In this document: positions 57,258 through 64,000 of the stretch, piece by piece
How positions within the stretch are numbered: the first letter of the stretch is position 1
How the letters are laid out: every line of letters begins with the position of its first letter
Origin: Arthrobacter sp. MMS18-M83
GTDB lineage: Bacteria; Actinomycetota; Actinomycetes; Actinomycetales; Micrococcaceae
DNA length: 64,000 nucleotides
Assembly: GCF_026683955.1 (NCBI RefSeq)
Contig: NZ_CP113343.1
Span: 1,984,001-2,048,000, forward strand
Direction of reading: 5' to 3'
The notes under the pieces: model-generated
The model's database searches: none
Told to the model about the DNA's origin: nothing
The model's input: only the letters and a program-made list of their open reading frames with translations
Made by a program: the position numbers and the translations under genes

Positions 57258-58328
57258 TCAATCTACCTTTCCAAACACCGCAACGCGGGCGGGCTTGCCG
57301 TCCACCCAGCCGATGGGAAGGCCGAGGCCATTGACCGTCTCCGGACTCGCGGTCTCCGTCACACCGAAAACGGCCAGCGCATCGAGTGAAGACCGTTCGA
57401 CGGCCAAAGCTGCGGAAAGAGCCCGCACCCAGCGCTGTGTGTCTTCCGCCTTCCGTCTGGCGTCGGCGACCAGCCACAGCTGGTCTGCGGCGAGGCCGGC
57501 GATGTGCGCCGCATGTGTCGCGGCTTCGTTTGGCCGGCCGAGTCCATACGCGACGAGGACGGTTTGGCCAATGAGCACCGCTTGGGCGCGGGCCGCCGTC
57601 GCGGCCTGACGCCCCGCCACGTGGAGGTGCCCGAACGCGGTCAACTCCCCCGCCGTCCGGACGTCGGAGCCGCCCTCCGCGATCGACATCTCCAGCGCGG
57701 GGCCCAGGGCGTCGCCACCGAGCCCCAGCAGGATGATGAGGTTGCCGCTGCCGGCTAATGGAACAGGAACCGGTACCAGCGCCGTGATAGCCCGCCCGAC
57801 GACGGGGGCCGGCAATGCGGTCAGCATCCCTTGGGGTCCCGGTTCAGTTGCCGGTGCCTGGAACTCCTTCCCCAACTGCTCCAAGAGCCCAGCAAAGTTC
57901 GGCGAGTCGGTCGAAACGGCTGCCGCTGGCCGGTGGAGGTCCACTTCAGCCGCATCGGCCTGCTCAAGCAGCGCGGCGATGGCGGGCCCCTGCAGCGCGT
58001 GCCCTGCCCCGCCAAAGTCTGCATCCCAACTAGTCCCCACCGCCACCCTCGCCTCGCAAGCTCGGCCAGGGAACCCTGGCGGCGTGGGCCCACCCAGTTG
58101 TTGTCGTTCTGAGCCGTCAAAACGACAACTACTGTTAGCTAGTTGGGTGGAACCCTCGGCCGGAACCTCCACGGTTGCCTCATAGCGATTGGCGGCGAAG
58201 AGCCCGGCGATTCCCGGGTTGGTGACTTTCTCGGCGGAGACGATCCGTGCCCCGGGCCCGTACTGCTGCTCGGCCTTCTCGCGGATGATCTCCAAGGACG
58301 CGCCCTTAAGCTTGTATTGCTTCGGCAT
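57258..58328 (-). CDS. flhF: FlhF-like protein with degenerate GTPase domain
   Basis: The first 57 residues (KLKGASLEIIREKAEQQYGPGARIVSAEKVTNPGIAGLFA) match the N-terminal domain of FlhF, which helps place flagella. The G domain is recognisable by layout (VLIGQTVLVAYGLGRPNEAATHAA, LWLVADARRKAED), but the P-loop is gone: GLGGDALGPALE replaces GxxxxGKT, and no DTAGR motif is seen, so GTP hydrolysis is unlikely. The ORF contains a B+A repeat (58052-58150) that encodes about 35 extra residues in the linker. It overlaps flhA by 23 bases and precedes csrA. The 356-residue length is near that of standard FlhF. Confidence 0.8.
   Translation of the reverse strand: MPKQYKLKGASLEIIREKAEQQYGPGARIVSAEKVTNPGIAGLFAANRYEATVEVPAEGSTQLANSSCRFDGSERQQLGGPTPPGFPGRACEARVAVGTSWDADFGGAGHALQGPAIAALLEQADAAEVDLHRPAAAVSTDSPNFAGLLEQLGKEFQAPATEPGPQGMLTALPAPVVGRAITALVPVPVPLAGSGNLIILLGLGGDALGPALEMSIAEGGSDVRTAGELTAFGHLHVAGRQAATAARAQAVLIGQTVLVAYGLGRPNEAATHAAHIAGLAADQLWLVADARRKAEDTQRWVRALSAALAVERSSLDALAVFGVTETASPETVNGLGLPIGWVDGKPARVAVFGKVD
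58052..58095. repeat. Dispersed 44-nt repeat, family B copy 2 (within flhF)
   Basis: Identical at 40 of 44 positions to 44773-44816. It is next to the family A copy and lies within the flhF reading frame, which stays open through it, so it is translated if flhF is expressed. Confidence 0.85.
58091..58150. repeat. Degenerate palindromic repeat, family A copy 3 (within flhF)
   Basis: It keeps TTGTCGTT/AACGACAA and outer CCACCCA/TGGGTGG, but the left arm has lost about 9 bases relative to copies 1 and 2. It joins family B directly, overlapping by a few bases, inside the flhF frame. Confidence 0.75.
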
Positions 58329-60354
58329 GGCGGACCACCCCCACGGTTTCGATCTGGATGTTGGCCGACGTCACTTCACGGTAGGACAGCACGGGGACGC
58401 CACCGTCGGGAGCCGCCACGAGGCGCCGGACCGCGGGCCGCAACGCCGGGGCGCACACCAAAACGGCTTGCCGTCCGGCAGCCGCCGCCGTTTCGACGGA
58501 ACTCTTCACGGAGGCCAGGACGGCGTCGAGGCGCGCTTGGCTCATGACGATCTGGGTGCCTCCTTCCGCCGGACGCATGTCTTCGAGCATGGACTGTTCC
58601 AAGAGCGGATCGATCATGATCACATTGAGCACCGAGCCGTCCAGGAACTTGGCTGCGAGCGCGGGTCCCAGGGATTGCCGGGCGGCTTCGACGAGCGCCT
58701 CTGGTTCGGTGGAAACCTTGGCGCGCAGGGCGAGTGCCTCGTAGATCCGCGGAAGGTCGTTGATGGGAACCTGTTCTTCGAGGAGGCCTTGCAATACCCG
58801 CTGCACTTCGGCAAGGGACATCAGTCCGGGGATGAGTTCCTCGACGGCGGCCGGGCTCTGCTTGCGCACGCCTTCCGTCAACACGCGGACGTCCTCGCGG
58901 GTGAGGAGCCTTGCGGCGTTGGCGGAGACGATCGATGACAAATGGGTCACCAACACCGAAACCCGGTCGATCACGGTTGCCCCGGTCATTTCGGCGCTGT
59001 GCCGCATTTCCGTGGGAATCCACTTTCCGGCCAGTCCGAAGACCGGTTCCACGGTGGAGATGCCCGGCAGGGCGTCAAGGTAGTCGCCGAGGGCGAGCAA
59101 CTTGCCCGACGGCGCCGTGCCACGTCCCGCTTCGACGCCGGCAATGCGGATGGCGTAGTTCGCCGGTGGCAGCTCCACATTGTCGCGCGTGCGGACGGGC
59201 GGGATCACGATCCCCAACTCCATGGCGATCTTGTGGCGCAGTGAGCGCACGCGGCCCAGGAGATCGTCCGAGGCACCGGAGACCATGTCCACAAGGTCCG
59301 GAGCCAACAGGATTTCCACGGGGTGGATGCGCATGTCCAGCATGAGCCGCTCGTTGGGGTCTTCTTCGGAGCTCAGGCTGGCTGCGTCCTGGGCATCCTG
59401 CTCCTCGAGCTGTTTCTTTTGCTGCGCTGCCAAGCGCCGGGAAGCGAATAGGAGGAAGGCACCCACCAGCAGGAACGGCAGGATGGGCATGCCGGGGATC
59501 AACGCCATGGCTACTGCGGCAAGTCCTGCGATGAGCATCGCGTTGGGCGACTGCATGAGCTGCGAGGACGCCGTGCGGCCCATGTCCTCCTCGGCGTTGG
59601 ACCGGGTGACGATCATGCCCGTGGACACGGCCATGAGGAGGGCCGGGATCTGTGTGACGAGCCCGTCGCCCATGGTCAGCAGCCCGTAGGAGTTCAGGGC
59701 GTCGCCCACGTTCATGCCGCGCTGCAGAACGCCGATGGCGATGCCGCCCACGAAGTTGATGATGATAATGATGATGCCCGCGATGGCATCGCCCTTGACG
59801 AACTTCGAGGCACCGTCCATGGCACCGTAGAAATCGGCCTCGGCGGACACCTCGGCGCGGCGCTTACGTGCTTGGGCATCGGTGATGAGGCCGGCGTTGA
59901 GGTCCGCGTCGATGGCCATCTGCTTGCCGGGCATGGCGTCGAGGGTGAATCTTGCTCCCACCTCGGCCACGCGTTCGGCGCCCTTGGTAACCACCACGAA
60001 CTGGATGACCACCAGGATCAGGAACACCACGGCGCCGATGATCATGGAACCGCCCACGGTGACCTTGCCGAAGGCATCGATCACTTGTCCGGCGAAGCCC
60101 TGCCCCAGGACAAGCCGTGTGGAGGCGACGTTGAGTCCCAGCCGGAATAGCGTGGCCACCAGCAGCAAGGACGGGAATACCGAGAAGTCCAGCGGCTTCT
60201 TGACGAACATGCTGGTGAGCAGGATGAGCAGGGCCAGCAGGATGTTGCAGACGATCAGGAAATCCAGCAGCGGCGCGGGCACGGGAACCACCAGCAGCAG
60301 CACGATGCCGACGATTCCCACCGGCACGGTGAGCCTGGCGAATCTGTTGTTCAT
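58306..60354 (-). CDS. flhA: Flagellar biosynthesis protein FlhA
   Basis: FlhA is the largest component of the flagellar export gate. The 682-residue product has eight membrane spans in the first half (including MIIGAVVFLILVVIQFVVVTKGAERVAEV), the FHIPEP-type loop (SEADFYGAMDGASKFVKGDAIAGI) and a cytoplasmic domain that docks chaperone-substrate complexes. The ATG at 60354 has GGACA seven bases upstream. It follows flhB after a 55-base gap and overlaps the flhF start. Confidence 0.97.
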   Translation of the reverse strand: MNNRFARLTVPVGIVGIVLLLVVPVPAPLLDFLIVCNILLALLILLTSMFVKKPLDFSVFPSLLLVATLFRLGLNVASTRLVLGQGFAGQVIDAFGKVTVGGSMIIGAVVFLILVVIQFVVVTKGAERVAEVGARFTLDAMPGKQMAIDADLNAGLITDAQARKRRAEVSAEADFYGAMDGASKFVKGDAIAGIIIIIINFVGGIAIGVLQRGMNVGDALNSYGLLTMGDGLVTQIPALLMAVSTGMIVTRSNAEEDMGRTASSQLMQSPNAMLIAGLAAVAMALIPGMPILPFLLVGAFLLFASRRLAAQQKKQLEEQDAQDAASLSSEEDPNERLMLDMRIHPVEILLAPDLVDMVSGASDDLLGRVRSLRHKIAMELGIVIPPVRTRDNVELPPANYAIRIAGVEAGRGTAPSGKLLALGDYLDALPGISTVEPVFGLAGKWIPTEMRHSAEMTGATVIDRVSVLVTHLSSIVSANAARLLTREDVRVLTEGVRKQSPAAVEELIPGLMSLAEVQRVLQGLLEEQVPINDLPRIYEALALRAKVSTEPEALVEAARQSLGPALAAKFLDGSVLNVIMIDPLLEQSMLEDMRPAEGGTQIVMSQARLDAVLASVKSSVETAAAAGRQAVLVCAPALRPAVRRLVAAPDGGVPVLSYREVTSANIQIETVGVVRHAEAIQA

Positions 60355-60409
60355 TGCTGTGTCCTGTCCGGGGTGGAGTGGCTGCTGGTCTTGGCTTGGA
60401 TGCTGTGGC

Positions 60410-61537
60410 TCATGCGGAGGCCCCTGCCGGGGCGCCTGCAACGGCTCCGGGAACGGCTCCGGAAACGCCCGGCATTCGGTGCATTCCGCGTGCCGCTCCC
60501 CTGGCCTTGAGCGACATCACGAACGCCAGGACTCCCGCCACGGCCCGGTACAGCTCCACGGGGATTTCCTCGCCCAGCTCACAGGCCGAGTGCAGCGCCC
60601 TCGCCAGCGGGATGTCCTGGACCATCGGCACCGATTTCGCCTCCGCCTCTTCCCTGATGCGGGCAGCGATGACCCCCGCGCCCTTGGCCACAACGCGCGG
60701 TGCCGCTTTGCCGGCGTCGTACTTCAGAGCTACGGCGACGTGCGTCGGGTTGACGAGAACGACGTCGGCGTCTGCGATGGCGCCGATCATGCGGTTCCGG
60801 CTCATGATCAGTTGGCGCGAGCGGCGCTGCGACTTGATGAGGGGATCGCCGTCGCTGTTTTTGTTTTCGTCCTTGATTTCCTTCTTGGACATGCGCGTCT
60901 TCTTGCGGTTGCGGCGCATGACGACGAATATGTCCACAGCAGCCAGGGTCAGGCCCGCCAACACGGCGAACTGGACCAGGGACCCGATGCCGCCTGCCGC
61001 CGCGGAAAGGACGCCGGACACCGGCAGGCCCCCGGCGGTAAGCAGCACGGGGATGAGGCCCTGCACCACCGCGTACAAGACAAGCCCGACGACGGCGGTC
61101 TTCAGCAGCGCTTTGAGGCCGCCCCACAGTGCCTGGCCGCCGAAGATCCGTTTGACGCCATTAACCAGGTTGAAGTGCTCAAACTCTGCCCGGAACTTCT
61201 TGAAGTGGATGCCGCCCTGCAGCGCTGATCCCGCCAAGACCACCACCATGACCACCACGAACAAGGGCCCCAGCACTTGGGCCAACGAACCGAACCCGGC
61301 TTCAAGGGCTGCGACGGCCTTGGCGGGCTCGGGGTGGGCAATCGCGCTGCGGACGCTGAACAACTGGTCCGCCGCCGCGTTGGAGGCCCGGTCGATAGTC
61401 GATGGAATCATGGCCGCGGCGGAACCGACGGCGAGCCAGGCGGTGAGGTCCTGCGAACGGGAAAGCTGCCCCTTGGAACGGACTTCCCGCATTCGTTTGT
61501 CAGTGGCTTGCTCGGTTTTTTCCTGTGAATCCGACAT
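60410..61537 (-). CDS. flhB: Flagellar biosynthesis protein FlhB
   Basis: FlhB controls the switch of export substrate from hook to filament. The 375-residue product has four spans and the autocleavage motif NPTH in VLVNPTHVAVALKYD. The linker EKTEQATDKRMREVRSKGQLSRSQDLTAW is the usual N-terminus. The C-terminus is Gly/Ala/Pro-rich (about 25 residues), unlike the typical short end. Its ATG overlaps the fliR stop by one base. Confidence 0.97.
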   Translation of the reverse strand: MSDSQEKTEQATDKRMREVRSKGQLSRSQDLTAWLAVGSAAAMIPSTIDRASNAAADQLFSVRSAIAHPEPAKAVAALEAGFGSLAQVLGPLFVVVMVVVLAGSALQGGIHFKKFRAEFEHFNLVNGVKRIFGGQALWGGLKALLKTAVVGLVLYAVVQGLIPVLLTAGGLPVSGVLSAAAGGIGSLVQFAVLAGLTLAAVDIFVVMRRNRKKTRMSKKEIKDENKNSDGDPLIKSQRRSRQLIMSRNRMIGAIADADVVLVNPTHVAVALKYDAGKAAPRVVAKGAGVIAARIREEAEAKSVPMVQDIPLARALHSACELGEEIPVELYRAVAGVLAFVMSLKARGAARGMHRMPGVSGAVPGAVAGAPAGASA

Positions 61538-62295
61538 CAGCCCACCCCCATCAGTGTGTTCGCCACTTGCTCGGCGAGCATGGCGACGAGCCGCGGCAAT
61601 GCGAGGAACAGGAACCCTGCGAGCCCCAGCGTGATCAGGACCTTGAGCGGGAAGCCGAGGGCGAAGGCATTCAGGGCGGGCGCTACCCGGGTGAGGAGCC
61701 CCAAGCCGATGTCGGCGAGCACCAGCACCACCAGGAGCGGCCCTGCAATTTGAACTGCGGAAAGGAACATCCCGGTGACGGCCGAAATCATCGCGTGCAC
61801 CGGCTGTGCCAAATCCAGTCCCCCGGCCAGCGGCAAAGCCGTGAAACTCCCGGTCAGGCCGCCGATCACCAGCTGGTAGCCGTCCGAAGCGAAAAGCAGG
61901 GCGAGCGCGGCCATCTGCATCAGCCGGGTGAATTGGGCGCCGTTGATCATCATCTGGGGATCGAAGCCCTGGGCCATCTGGAAGCCGCTGAAGAGGTCTA
62001 TCAGGCTGCCGGCCGATTGGATGGCTGCGAAGACGAGCAGTACGAGGAAGCCAAGGACCAGGCCTGTCACGAGCTCAAGGACCACGGCAGTGATGAAGCC
62101 AGCGGTGTCCTTGGACGTGTAGCCAACGGAGAGACGTTGGGAAACGGCCAGCCCCAAACCGATGCCGAGCATCGCTTTGATGCGCAGCGGAATTGTTTGG
62201 TGAGAGAAGGGCGGAGCCACCACCAGGAAGGCCGTCATCCGGACGGAGGCCAACAACAGGACCTCAAGCCAGGACTGGTTGAAGGGCAACTCCAC
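61537..62295 (-). CDS. fliR: Flagellar biosynthetic protein FliR
   Basis: FliR is a membrane part of the export gate. The 252-residue product has about six spans, with LLLASVRMTAFLVVAPPFSHQTIPLRIKAMLGIGLGLAV typical of the family, and GGAQFTRLMQMAALALLF-like loops. It overlaps flhB by one base and follows fliQ after one base. Confidence 0.95.
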   Translation of the reverse strand: MELPFNQSWLEVLLLASVRMTAFLVVAPPFSHQTIPLRIKAMLGIGLGLAVSQRLSVGYTSKDTAGFITAVVLELVTGLVLGFLVLLVFAAIQSAGSLIDLFSGFQMAQGFDPQMMINGAQFTRLMQMAALALLFASDGYQLVIGGLTGSFTALPLAGGLDLAQPVHAMISAVTGMFLSAVQIAGPLLVVLVLADIGLGLLTRVAPALNAFALGFPLKVLITLGLAGFLFLALPRLVAMLAEQVANTLMGVG

Positions 62296-62296
62296 T

Positions 62297-62572
62297 TCAC
62301 GCTCCGCCGATCAGCCCGGGTATCCGGGCAAAGAGCTCGTTGGTGAAGGAGACAGCCTCGGTGATCATCCAATGTCCGCACACCACCAGGGCCACGGCCA
62401 CGGCGACGGCCTTGGGCACGAAGGAGAGGGTGGCTTCCTGAAGCTGGGTGATGGACTGCAGGAGGGAAATGGCGAGGCCCACCACCAGCGCGGTCACCAA
62501 GGCGGGCGCGGCCAGCTTGGCCGCAAGAATCAGGGCCTGGAGGCAAATGTCCAGGACTGCGTTGGTATTCAT
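62297..62572 (-). CDS. fliQ: Flagellar biosynthetic protein FliQ
   Basis: FliQ is a 91-residue, two-span gate subunit: LDICLQALILAAKLAAPALVTALVVGLAISLLQSITQLQEATLSFVPKAVAVAVALVVCG. Both the length and the spacing are normal. It overlaps the fliP stop by one base. The N-terminus is MNTNAVLDICLQ. Confidence 0.96.
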   Translation of the reverse strand: MNTNAVLDICLQALILAAKLAAPALVTALVVGLAISLLQSITQLQEATLSFVPKAVAVAVALVVCGHWMITEAVSFTNELFARIPGLIGGA

Positions 62573-63426
62573 CAGCCGCTCGAATAACTCTGGATCAGGG
62601 CGGTGATCACCAATCCCCAGCCGTCCACCAGGATGAACAGCAGGATCTTGAAGGGCAGGGAGATCATCACCGGCGGAAGCATCATCATGCCCATGGACAT
62701 CAGCGCGGCCGAGACCACCAGGTCGATCACCAGGAACGGAATGAAAATGACGAAACCGATGATGAACGCTGCCCGGAGCTCGGAGATCATGAACGCCGGG
62801 ATCAGGGTCTGTAGCGGTACCGATTGCGGGTTGGCAGGGTTATCCAGCTTGGCCGCCCGGGTCATGAGGGCAATATCTTCTTGCCGGGTGTGGGCCACCA
62901 TGAAGTGCTGGAGTGGTGCGGATCCGGCCGAAACGGCTCCGTTGAAGTCCAGCGTCCCGTTCAGGTAAGGCTGGATGCCAACGTTGTTGATCTCCGAAAT
63001 CACGGGCCACATGACAAAAAGGGACAGGAAGAGCGCCAAACCGGCCAGGACCTGATTGGGCGGGATGGATGGCAGGGACAAGGCATTGCGGGTCATGGCG
63101 AGCACCACGAAGATCTTAGTGAACGAGGTCATCATCAGCAGCAGGGCCGGAGCGACAGAGAGCAGCGTGACCCCGATCAGCGTCACAACGGCGGTGGAAG
63201 GTTTGCCATCCAGTCCGTTGATGTCGATGCTGACGTTGCCGCCGGACGGCTGAGCCGGGGCCGTGGGCACCGCGGGTGCGGCGGGTGGCGTCGGGGCGAT
63301 GGGTGCTGAGTGTCCGGCGGACATGCCCAACCACAGGAACAGGGCCGTCAGCAGCAGCACGCAGAGAACTGCGAGCAACATTCTGGCCATGCGGCGGCCA
63401 TCGACAGTCCCAAAATTCAGGATCAA
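62572..63426 (-). CDS. fliP: Flagellar biosynthetic protein FliP
   Basis: FliP is the pore-forming gate protein. The 284-residue product has a cleavable-type N-terminal signal (MARMLLAVLCVLLLTALFLWLGMSAG), a Pro/Ala-rich linker and the FliP core: TLLSVAPALLLMMTSFTKIFVVLAMTRNALSLPSIPPNQVLAGLALFLSLFVMWP. The Pro-rich linker of about 25 residues is longer than in model bacteria. It overlaps fliO by 4 bases. Confidence 0.97.
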   Translation of the reverse strand: MILNFGTVDGRRMARMLLAVLCVLLLTALFLWLGMSAGHSAPIAPTPPAAPAVPTAPAQPSGGNVSIDINGLDGKPSTAVVTLIGVTLLSVAPALLLMMTSFTKIFVVLAMTRNALSLPSIPPNQVLAGLALFLSLFVMWPVISEINNVGIQPYLNGTLDFNGAVSAGSAPLQHFMVAHTRQEDIALMTRAAKLDNPANPQSVPLQTLIPAFMISELRAAFIIGFVIFIPFLVIDLVVSAALMSMGMMMLPPVMISLPFKILLFILVDGWGLVITALIQSYSSG

Positions 63427-63995
63427 TTGCGGCGTCCCCTGATGGCCTCGGCGGCCTGCCGCCAGGTTGAACCGGCAAGAATGGAGCCGTGCAGGGGTGG
63501 TGGTTCCTTGTTCAGCTCATTGCGGCGATGGATCTCGCTGCGGCGTGTGAGTCCATTGGCTTGGGGTTCAATGGCTTGGGGCCTGTTGTCCGCAAGCTGC
63601 GCGCCGGCGGCGTCGCGGAAGATGTCTGCGAAGCTATCGGGTGCCGGAGAGCGCTCCGGTGTTCGTTCCTGGCGCTCGACAGGGAACGGGGCCGGCCCAG
63701 GAAACCGGGCCTCCGCCGTCGTGATTTCCGGAAGCTCGACCGGGATGTCGCAGGTGTGCAGGACATTGATGGCGTGCTCGGTGACGCCCAAAAGGAATCG
63801 TTTGTCCCCGGCGTCGACCACCACCACGGAGGCCTTTTGACCGACGGTCTGCCGGCTGACCACCGTCAGGGTGGTGTTGGCCCGGCGTCTGCCTTTCCCT
63901 TTGCCCTTGAGAAGGCGGCGCTGCAGGAACCATATGAGGCCCAGCACCGCACCCAGGGCAACGAGCACACGCAGCCCGAGGATGAGCGAATCCAT
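63423..63995 (-). CDS. fliO: Flagellar biosynthetic protein FliO
   Basis: FliO assists FliP assembly. The 190-residue product has one span (LILGLRVLVALGAVLGLIWFLQRRLL), then the FliO domain (TLTVVSRQTVGQKASVVVVDAGDKRFLLGVTEHAINVLHTCDIP) and a long polar C-terminal tail. It is the first gene of the visible operon and begins 5 bases from the right edge, so upstream flagellar genes probably continue beyond it. Confidence 0.93.
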   Translation of the reverse strand: MDSLILGLRVLVALGAVLGLIWFLQRRLLKGKGKGRRRANTTLTVVSRQTVGQKASVVVVDAGDKRFLLGVTEHAINVLHTCDIPVELPEITTAEARFPGPAPFPVERQERTPERSPAPDSFADIFRDAAGAQLADNRPQAIEPQANGLTRRSEIHRRNELNKEPPPLHGSILAGSTWRQAAEAIRGRRN

Positions 63996-64000
63996 CTAGT

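Overview
The window reads as chromosomal DNA of a motile, high-GC Gram-positive bacterium of the Micrococcaceae, most like Arthrobacter and its close relatives (Pseudarthrobacter, Paenarthrobacter). This assignment is inferred from the gene families, not from a database match. Supporting signs are the GC-rich third positions, the many GTG and TTG starts, the actinobacterial gene pairs (XPB helicase with its partner, DUF3263 with a LytR_C protein, DUF3027 with a cold-shock protein), the actinobacterial-style c-di-AMP riboswitches before cell-wall hydrolases, and a complete flagellar export block. No rRNA, tRNA, insertion sequence, prophage or CRISPR array was found.

Layout. 1-3.0 kb: a truncated ABC-F ATPase, then a divergent, overlapping pair made of a double-helix-turn-helix protein and a multi-span membrane protein. 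3.2-5.6 kb: a complete polar amino-acid ABC importer. 5.6-8.7 kb: a GH38 alpha-mannosidase. 8.8-14.5 kb: a molybdenum-cofactor/formate dehydrogenase block (fdhD, YdeP-like oxidoreductase, moeA, DUF6457, mobA). 14.5-17.5 kb: an HNH nuclease and two secreted peptidoglycan hydrolases, each behind its own ydaO-type c-di-AMP riboswitch. 17.5-27 kb: a DtxR/IdeR metalloregulator, serC, an MFS exporter, DUF3027, a cold-shock protein and the XPB pair. 27-31.6 kb: lysG/lysE, a two-component system whose kinase gene is frameshifted, and a WXG100 protein. 31.6-37.7 kb: an RNase HI-NTF2 fusion, groEL with a double CIRCE, an orphan binding lipoprotein, a cold-shock gene, and LytR_C/DUF3263. 37.9-43.1 kb: ung, a siderophore-interacting protein under a likely IdeR box, a ThrE-type exporter, a FemX-like ligase and a secreted-type nuclease fold. 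43.2-51.4 kb: a glycine/serine catabolic block (gcvP, gcvT, gcvH, glyA, sdaA) behind a tandem glycine riboswitch. 51.6-55.2 kb: TetR/MFS and ArsR/SRPBCC pairs with visible operators. 55.2-64 kb: a flagellar sigma factor, a FlgN-like chaperone, csrA, a degenerate flhF, flhA, flhB, fliR, fliQ, fliP and fliO.

The least conventional signal is not a protein. Four families of short, mostly palindromic dispersed repeats (called A, B, C and D here) lie at gene 3' ends. A is a 66-nt palindrome with three copies. B is a 44-nt repeat with two copies. C is built of 32-bp units that start with a GACGCTCGCTCAC-like motif and has two copies. D is an approximately 110-nt imperfect palindrome with two copies, both inside the glycine-cleavage block. 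One composite B+A copy lies inside flhF and keeps the frame open, so it encodes about 35 residues. Together with a 1-nt frameshift in the sensor kinase and the loss of the P-loop in FlhF, these are the main points to check.
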